Source of the DNA: JBBSNV01 sp964458605
Lineage (GTDB): Bacteria > Pseudomonadota > Alphaproteobacteria > Reyranellales > JAQSWP01
Length of the DNA stretch: 64,000 bases
Direction: 5' to 3'
NCBI GenBank assembly: GCA_964458605.1
Contig: CAYWLS010000001.1
Location: 1-64,000, forward strand
Both the position numbers and the translations under genes were made by a program. Below are positions 26,701 to 35,700 of the stretch, in pieces. Each line of letters opens with the position of its first letter. Position 1 is the first letter of the stretch. Under the pieces are notes generated by a model that worked only from the letters and a program-made list of their open reading frames with translations, had not been told where the DNA came from and ran no database searches.

Positions 26701-29700
26701 CATCACCACCAGCGGCGGTATGACGGTAAGCGGCAATACCATCGTCGGTGCCGGCGTCACTGGCTCGGGCAGCGGTATCTTCGCCGACGATTCGTCCGGC
26801 ACGATCAACAACCTTGTCGTGGCCAGCAACACCATCTCAGCCTTCGGGAAAGACGGCGTGCTGGTCGATCCCGTATTCGGGCCGGTGGTGTTCGGCAACG
26901 TCGTGTTCAATGTCGGCGGCAGCGGCATCGAGATCGATTCGGCCAGCGGCAGCGTCTCGGTCGCCAACAACATCGTCAACGCCACCGGCAGTCACGGCAT
27001 CTACGTCCACGACACCAGCGGCGTGTCGGGGAACACCATCTCGATCGCCGGCAACACCATCGGCAACGACAACGGCCTGGGCACGATCTCCGGCGGCGGC
27101 ATCGGCGGCCACGGCATCTTCGTCGACGGCGGCACGCTGAGCTACGGCGGCGCGACGCATATCGAGGGCAACCGCGTCGGCGTCGATACCGACGGCCCCC
27201 TCGGCGTTCTGGTGGCCGGCACGATCGCCGGCAACGGCATCTTCGTCGACAGCGGCTCCAGCACGCTGACCGGCATCATCGTGTCGGGCAACAGCGTGGC
27301 CGGCTTCACCAGCGCCGGCATCCTGATCGATCCCGCCGCAGATCCGGTGGTGACCGGCAACACCGTGACCGGCCCCGGCACGATCGGCATCGAAGTCGCC
27401 GATGCGATCGGCAGCGTTACGGTCACCGGCAACTACGTCGACAACGTCGACACCGGCATTTCGGTGCACGACACGACCGGCGATGCGGGCGACACGATCA
27501 CGATCGGCGGCAATACGATCGGCCGCAACAGCATTCTCTCGCCCACCACGGGCATAACGCTGACCAACAACAATATCGGCGGCACCATCGCCAGCAACTC
27601 GGTATCGGTATCGGGCGACGGCATCGATGTCGCGGCCGGCGGCCAGGCCTGGAGCGTTTCCGACAACAGCGTCAGCTCCAGCGGCTCCAATGCCACCCTG
27701 CTTTATGTCAGCGGCGCGGGCCAGCTGGCGGTCGAGGACAATTTCTTCGGCGGCAAATCGATCGGCGGGTCGGCCAACGGCATCAGGGTCGACGTCGATC
27801 CGACGCTGGCCGGCCAGATCCTGATCGGCGGCAACACGGTGGAGTCGGTCAAGGGCAACGCCGTGTTCATCAACGGCAGCACGGTCGCCAATGCCAACTA
27901 CACCGTCACCGGCAACACCTTGTCGCTGGTCGGCGGCAACGGCGTGCACGTCGACGGCGGCGGCGCAGGCACCAAACTGACGGTATCGTCGAACACGATC
28001 ACCGGCGGCGGCACCACGGCGTCGTTCGGCAGCGGCGTCCTGATCGACAGCGGCGCGCTGACTTTCGCCGGCGCCACGGTCAGCGACAACGTCATCGGCG
28101 GTTTCAACGGCAACGGCATCTATATCGACCCGGTGTTCGGACCGGTGGTGACCGGCAACGATATCGCCAACGTGGTCGACAACGGCATCGAGATCGTGTC
28201 TCCGGTCGGCGGCGCCACGATCCTGTCCAACACCATAAACGCCACCGGCGAGAACGGCATCTACGTGCATGGCGCGACTGGCCTGGCCGGCGACCTCGTC
28301 ACCATCGCCGGCAACACCATCGGCAACGACAACGCGCTGGGCACGATCGGCGGCGGCGGTATCGTCGGCGACGGCAACAGCGGCTTCCTCGGCGATATCG
28401 TCGTCAGCAACAACCGCATCGGCATCGACACCGACGGCGCCGGGACCCTGGTTCCGGGCGCCGCGGCAGGCTCGGGCATCTCGCTGGTCGACAGCGGCGG
28501 CGGGGTGACGGTCGCGGGCAACACCATCGCCAATCCGGCGCAGAGCGGCATCACCATCGCCAACGCCACCGGCCAGGTCGATGTCGGCGGCAACACCATC
28601 TCCAACGCGGACGGCTACGGCGTGCTGCTGTCGACCGTCGGCGGCAGCACCATCGCCAGCAACGTCATCGCCGGCGGTCCGGTCGGCGTGGCGATATTCG
28701 GCGGCGGTCCGTCGACGATCTCGAACAACGCGATCTCGGTGACCGGCGTGACCAGCGCGGCCGGCATCACTATCGACGGCACCAGCGCGCCGATGCAGAT
28801 TCTGTTCAACGACATCAAGGGCGGGTCGGCCGGCACCGGCATCGACCTCGCTGACGGCCAGTTCACCATCACCAACAACAACGTCAACGGTTTTGCCAGC
28901 GGGCTGCATGTCGCCAGCGGCACGACGGTGGGCAATGCCACCGTCATCACCAATCTGGTGTTCGGCAACAACTTCTCGGGCAACACGATCGGCGTCGATC
29001 ACGAAGGCAGCGGTGTCATCCAGGCATCCGGGAACTACTGGGGCTTGACCAGCGACAACGCCAGCTTCCAGTCCTATTTCGCCCACAACGCCGCGCTGAC
29101 GGTTGGGGGCGGCGAGATCGACGTCACCCCGTTCCTGGTCGACGGCACCGACGGAAACGGCGCCACGGTCGGATTCGTCGGCAACTTCCGTCAGCTGTTC
29201 GTCACCGCGCTGGGTTCGCAGCTGAACGGCCCGGTCATTGTTGGCAATGGACGCATCCAGGAAGCGGTCGATCTGATCCCGACCGGCGTCGGCACCAATT
29301 CGATCGAGATCGGCAGCGGCACTTTCCTCGACAACGTCACGATCAACCGTGCCGACATCACCAACCTCAAGCTGTTCGGCCAGGGCGCCGGCTCGACCGC
29401 CATCGACGGCTACGTCAACTCGCAGGCGGTGATCTCGGTGGCCGCCATCGGCACGGCCAATGCCGGCGACCTGACGTTCCAGGATTTCGCCGTCACCGGC
29501 ACCACCGGCGGCTCGGCCGACGGCATCGTCACCAGCACTATCAGCCATGTGCTGGTCGACGGCGTCTACGCCACCAGTCTGACCAATGCGATCGGCTTCG
29601 ATTTCGTCGGCGGCTCCGACATCGTCGTGACCGGCGCCAGCATCGGCCCCGGCGTCGGCAAGGACGGCGTATCCTTCAACGGCTCGAGCAACGTCTCGGT

Positions 29701-32700
29701 GACCGCCAGCACCATCGCCGGCATTGGCCGCGACGGCATCGCCATGGTCAGCGTCGCCGGCGGCACCATCGGCAACAATGTCAGCATCGGCGGCGTGACG
29801 CGCGACGGCATTCGCGTGCTGGATTCGACCGGCGTCAGCATCGGCAACGGCGTGTCGATCAACGCGGCCGGGCGCGACGGCGTGCGGGTGCAGGCCGACG
29901 GGCCCAACGCCAGCGTATCGCTGGGCGGCGTGACGATCGTCAATGCCACCGACAACGGCGTCGACGTGATCGCCGGCGGCGGCGGCACCGCCTCGGCGGC
30001 CTTCACCGGCGGCACCAGCATTTCCAACAACGTGGCCGGCGCCTTCAATGCGGTGCGGGTGCAGGGGGCCAACGCCTCGTTCACGCTGCCGACGCCGGAC
30101 GGCACGACCGACCTGTCGCTCAATATCGACGCCGGCGATTCGCTGCAGAACTATTTCCTGCTGACCAACGGCGCCATGGGCGGGACGGTCACGCTGGGCT
30201 ACGACGTCAACTTCATCGGCCTGACCGGCACCCTGAGCTCGCTGCAGACCTACGGGCTGACCGCAGCGACCCTGAATGCCGACCAGATCGCCGCGCTGTT
30301 CCAGATCGAGGACCATATGGTCCATGCGGTCGACAACACCTCGCTGGGCCTGATCCGGCTGATTCCCGACGCGCTGTTCCCGACCACCGCCGACGGCCTG
30401 AATGGCGTGCGCAACGCCATCCTGCTGTCCGATCCCGCGCCCAGCGCCCAGGACACGGTGTTCCTGCAGGCCGGCATCTATGCCGATCCGTCCAACCAGG
30501 TGGGCGGCGGCATCAATATCGACCGCAACATCAAGCTGGTCGGCGCCGAAGCCGGCATTTCGGTGGCCGGGCGCGATCCGACCGACGCCGGCAGCGAGAC
30601 CATCCTCGATTTCAACTCGGCCACGGTGACGCCCAACAACGGCATCCGCATCACCGATCCGGCCGGCGGCGCGGGCGTGCTGATTGACGGCGTGGTGGTG
30701 CAGGTCGGCTCCAACCAGGGCTACGGCATCCGCATCGATACCGGGGCGGCGCGCGACAACATCTCGATCGTCAACAGCTTCGTGCGCGGCATGTCGGGCA
30801 ACAACGCCACCGGCGACGGCATCCAGACCGCTGGCGGCGGCAGCACCGTCAACGGCGTGACCATCTCCGGCGACGTGATCGAATATTTCAATGGCGACGG
30901 CGTCGACCTGGCCAATGTCGGCGGCCTGGTGCTGCAGAACAACGCCATCCGCAATGTGGCCGGCCGCGGCATCGACGTCACCGGCAGCGGCTTTGCCACG
31001 TCGCTGTCGGGCAATACCCTGTCGGCCATCGGGCTGGACGGCATTCGGGTGCAGAACGCCATCACGGCGGTGATGATCGACGGCAACGCGGTTGCCGACA
31101 CGGCCGACGGCGACGGCATCGAGGTCGATGGCGCCACCATGGGCGCGACGATCGTCGGCAACTCGATCGCCGCGACCAGCGGCAACGTCACGATCAACGG
31201 CAACGGCATCCGGGTCGACAACACCACGGCCGGCGGCGTTCTGGTGAGCGGCAATCTTGTCGGCACCGCCGAGGGATCGAAGGTCACTGGCGACGGCATC
31301 CATGTCCAGGACACGGTGCTGGGCGGCGTTTCCGTGAGTCTCAACATCATCGGCAGCGACAGGTCGGGCGCGCTGGTGAGCGGCGACGGCATCCAGATCG
31401 TCGACACCGGCATCGGCGGCAGCGGCAACGTCTTCGTGCTGAGCAACAGCATCCAGCATACCGGCGGCGACGGCGTGTTCGTCGATCCGACGATCGGCGA
31501 CGTCACGGTCAACGGCCAGAACATCCTGAGCGTCGGCGGCAACGGCATCCGGGTGTTCCAGACCACCGGCAAGGTGACGGTGGGCGACACGGGCGCCGGC
31601 AACACCGTCAACGTCACCGGCAAGAACGGCATTCTGGTCGACACCACCGGCGAGATTCCCGGTCCGATCGCCGGCACCGGCGGCGTCACCGTGTCGTACA
31701 ACCTCGTCGGCAACATTGCCGGCACGACCATCGGCAGCGCCGGCAGCTTCGATGGCATCGTGGTGACCGACACGTTGCGCGGCAATGTGCTGGTGAGCGG
31801 CAACAGCGTTGCCGCGGGCAACAACGTCGTGGTCACCCGTCAGGGCATCTACGTCGTCGACACGGCAGGCCAGGGCGCGACCGGCGGCAATGTCACCGTG
31901 CAGGGCAATACGGTCGCGGCCGGCGCCGGCGCGGGCATCGTCAACAGCGGCATCCTGGTCGACAACACCACGCTGGGCTCGGCGTTCGTCTCCGACAACG
32001 CCATCGCGCTGGGCGACGGCGCGGCGATCGGCAGCGATGCCATCCGCGTGCAGGATACCGGCGCCGACGCTTCGGTTTCCGGCAACGCGATCGGCAACGG
32101 CACCACCGCGATCGGCGCCGAAGGAATCGAGGTCATCGGCACGACCGGCACCGCCAATGTCGATGGCAACACGGTGTTCAACGTGTCCCAGGTCGGCGTC
32201 AGGCTCGACAACAACGGCCACGCCACGGTCGCCGACAACACCATCGATGCGACCGGACAGGCCGGCATCCTGGTGCTCGACACCGCCGACGGCGTTCTGG
32301 TCGACGGCAACATGGTCGGCGTGCTGGCGGCCACCACCATCAACGGTTCGGGCATCTTCATCGACCAGACTGCCGCGGGCTCGGTCACGGTCAGCAACAA
32401 CCAGGTGGCGACCGGTGCCGGCGCGACGCTGGCCAACGACGCGATCCGCGTCGACCACACCTCGCTGGGCAACGTGTTCGTGCTTTCCAACCAGCTGGGC
32501 AATGCCGGCTTCGCCAATCCCAACGAGGGGATCGACGTCGCCAACACCAGTGCCGGCGGCGCGACCGTCAACGGCAACTCGATCGTCAATTTCCAGGGTT
32601 TCGGCATCCACGTGGCCCAGACCTACGGCATGGTGGCGGTCGGCACCGGCAGCCTGAGCGGCAACACCATCGACCTGACCGGCCTGGATGGCATCCGTGT

Positions 32701-35700
32701 CAACGATACCGGCGTCAATGGCGGCCTGGGCGGCGTGCTGGTGGGCGGAAACCTGATCGGCTCGACGGCGAGTTCGACCATCGGCGGACTGGGCATCTTC
32801 GTCGACCAGACGGCGGCGGGTTCGGTTACGGTCAGCGCCAATTCGGTAGCGACCGGCGCCGGAGCTGCGCTCGGCAACGACGCGATCCGCATCGATCACA
32901 CCTCGCTGGGCAACGTGCTGGCGCTGGGCAACAGCGTCGGCAACATCGTCCACGGCAATCCCAACGACGCCATCGACATTGCCAATACCAGCGCCGGCGG
33001 CGTCACGGTCAACGGCAACCACGTCGTCGATTTCCTGGGCTACGGCATCCATATCGCCCAGACCTACGGTCGAGTGGTGGTCGGGGCGGACAGTCTGAGC
33101 GGCAACACGGTCGATGCGACCGATCTCGACGCCATCCGTGTCAACGACACCGGCGTCGATGGCGGCCCCGGTGGCGTGCTGGTTGCGGGCAACATCGTCG
33201 CCGACTTCGCCACCATCGGCGCCAGCGGCATCGTGGTGATGGACAGCAAGGCCGGCAGCGTCACGGTTCTGGGCAACTCCGTGGGCCAGGGCGGCCACGT
33301 CATGGGCGACGGCATCAGGGTCGCCGGCACCAGCATCGGCGGCGTGACGGTGTCGGGCAATCTGGTGGGCAGCTCGGTGAGCGGCGCCGGTATCGACAAC
33401 GACGGCATCCAGGTCACCAATACGGGCCTTGGCGTCCTGCTCGACGGCAATTCGGTCACCAATGTCGGCTTCGTCGGCGGCAATGGCCGTGGCATCGTCG
33501 TCAATATCACCGGCCTCGGCGGCAACGGCGACAGCACGATCAGCAACAGCACGGTTTCCGGCACGGGCGGCGTCGGCATCCTGGCGCAGTCGATCGGCGG
33601 CAACCTGCTGGCCAACGCCGCTTCGGTGTCCCATACCGGCGACAGCGGCATCCGTGTCGACCGCGCAGGCAACGTCACGGCCAGCAACCTGACCATCGAC
33701 AGCGCCGGCAACCACGGCCTGCATCTGCGTAACATCGCCAACGGCACCGTCAGCGGGGCCACCGTCACCAACGCCACCAATGACGGCCTGCGGCTGTCGC
33801 GTCCCGATGGCAGCGGCCCGTCAATGGCGGTCTCGATTGCCAACGTCACGATCGACGGCGCCGGTGCGGTCGGCCTGCGCCTGCTCGACAACGACGGCAC
33901 CATCGGCGGCGGCACCATCGCGCTGCAGGTCGGCAGCGGCGTCTCGATCGCCAACGCGCCGATCGGCGTGATCGTCGACGGCCCCGATACCCGCAACATC
34001 GGCAAGTCGCTGAACGACATGTCGTTCGCCAATATCGGCAGCGGCTCGGGCTACTATATCGAGCTGCGCAACGCCGGCTGGTACGAGGACGACAGCACGC
34101 CCAACGGCGCCTTCAACCCGACCCAGATCGACGCCACCCATGTCAGCTTCGACGGCGTGGTGGCGGGCTCGCTCGATCCGGCCAACAATTCCGCCGACGT
34201 CGTCACCCTGGCCAATCTGGAACTGCGCCTGTTCCACTTCCTGGACGATCCGACGCTCGGCCTGATCCGCCTGCAGGCGCATGCCATCGCCCTGCCGGAG
34301 ATGGGGCTGAACGGCATCCAGTTGGCCGACTACGCCTCGGCCAACGGCGACAGCATCTACCTGATCGCCGGCACCTACGGCGATCCGTCCAGCCTGGTGC
34401 CGGGCGGCCTGGTCATCGACAAGCAGATCTCGCTGGTCGGCTGGCAGCACGGCGTGCCGGCCAAGAGCGGCGGACGCGACGGCGTGACCGACGAAACGAT
34501 CCTCGACTTCGCCGGCGCCACCATCGCGCCCAGCGCCGGCATCGTCATCAAGGAATCTAACGTCACCATCGATGGCGTCGTGGTGCAGCTCGACGCCTCG
34601 CAGGTCAATGGCGGCATTGTGGTCGATACTTCGGTGGCGCGCAGCAATATCGACATCGTCAACAACATCGTGCACGGCACGTCGATCGCCTTCGGCGGCG
34701 GCGCCGGCATCCTGACCTCGGGCGCCGGCACCGTCACGAACCTGAACGTGTCCGACAACCTGGTCGAATTCGTCACCGGCAATGGCATTTCCATCGACCA
34801 TGGCCAGAATCTGACGATACAGAACAACGTTCTGGGCAACGCCGCCTATGGTGCGGTCAACCTGAACAACGGCATCTTCGTCACCAACAGCAGTTTCGGC
34901 GCCCCGGTCAGCGGCAATGTCGTCAGCTGGACCGGCGCCGCCGGCATCAGCGTCGACGGCGTCAGCGGCACGGTATCGATCGCCGACAACAGCCTGGCCA
35001 ACACCGCTCTCAGTGGCATCATTGTCCAGAACGCCCAGACCGTCGACGTCAGTGGCAATGCCCTGGCCGACATCGGCACGAACGGCATTGTCGTCCAGGT
35101 CGCCGGCGACACCTACGTCACCGGCAACACGCTGACGAGCATCGGCATTATCGGCATCGGCGCCGTCTCGGTCGGCAACGCTACGATCGCCGACAATACC
35201 GTTGCCCACGCCAACGGCTCCGGCATCGGCGTCGATCACGCCGATGCGGCGTGGGTTCTCGACAACGATGTCAACGCCACCGGACTTCAGGGCATAGTCG
35301 TCTCCAACAGCCCTTCGGTCGACATCGAGGGCAACACGATCAACGGCGCGGGCTTCGACGGGATTCTCGCGTCTTCAGTGGGCGAGTTGACAGTCGCCGG
35401 CAATTCCGTAGGCGGGTCGGCCTTGAACGGCATCGAGGTGCAGAACGCCGGCGGCACGTCGATCATGGGCAATACGTTGGCCCACAGCAATCAGGACGGC
35501 ATCGTCGCGGTGTCGGTGGGCAACGTCACGGTCGCCGACAACACCTTGAGCTATAGCGGCGGCAACGGCATCGTCGTCGAATCTGCCGACGGCGTTCGCG
35601 TGCTCGACAACAGCTCGAGCTACCAGACCCTCGACGCCGTCCATATCGACGGCGTGGCGGCGTCGACCGTGGCGGGCAACACGCTGTCCTATGCCGGCGG

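Noticed and set aside
32341..33222. CRISPR-like repeat array in the giant gene
   Set aside because: Units are 441 bases with no short palindromic repeats or spacers, and they encode a continuous protein.
26837..33724. Open frame of 2295 codons on the minus strand inside the giant gene
   Set aside because: It mirrors the giant gene: the Gly/Asn/Val/Ile-coding codon use removes stop codons from the opposite frame. Composition (Asp/Arg/His/Ala/Val-rich, no domains) is that of antisense, and there is no start signal.
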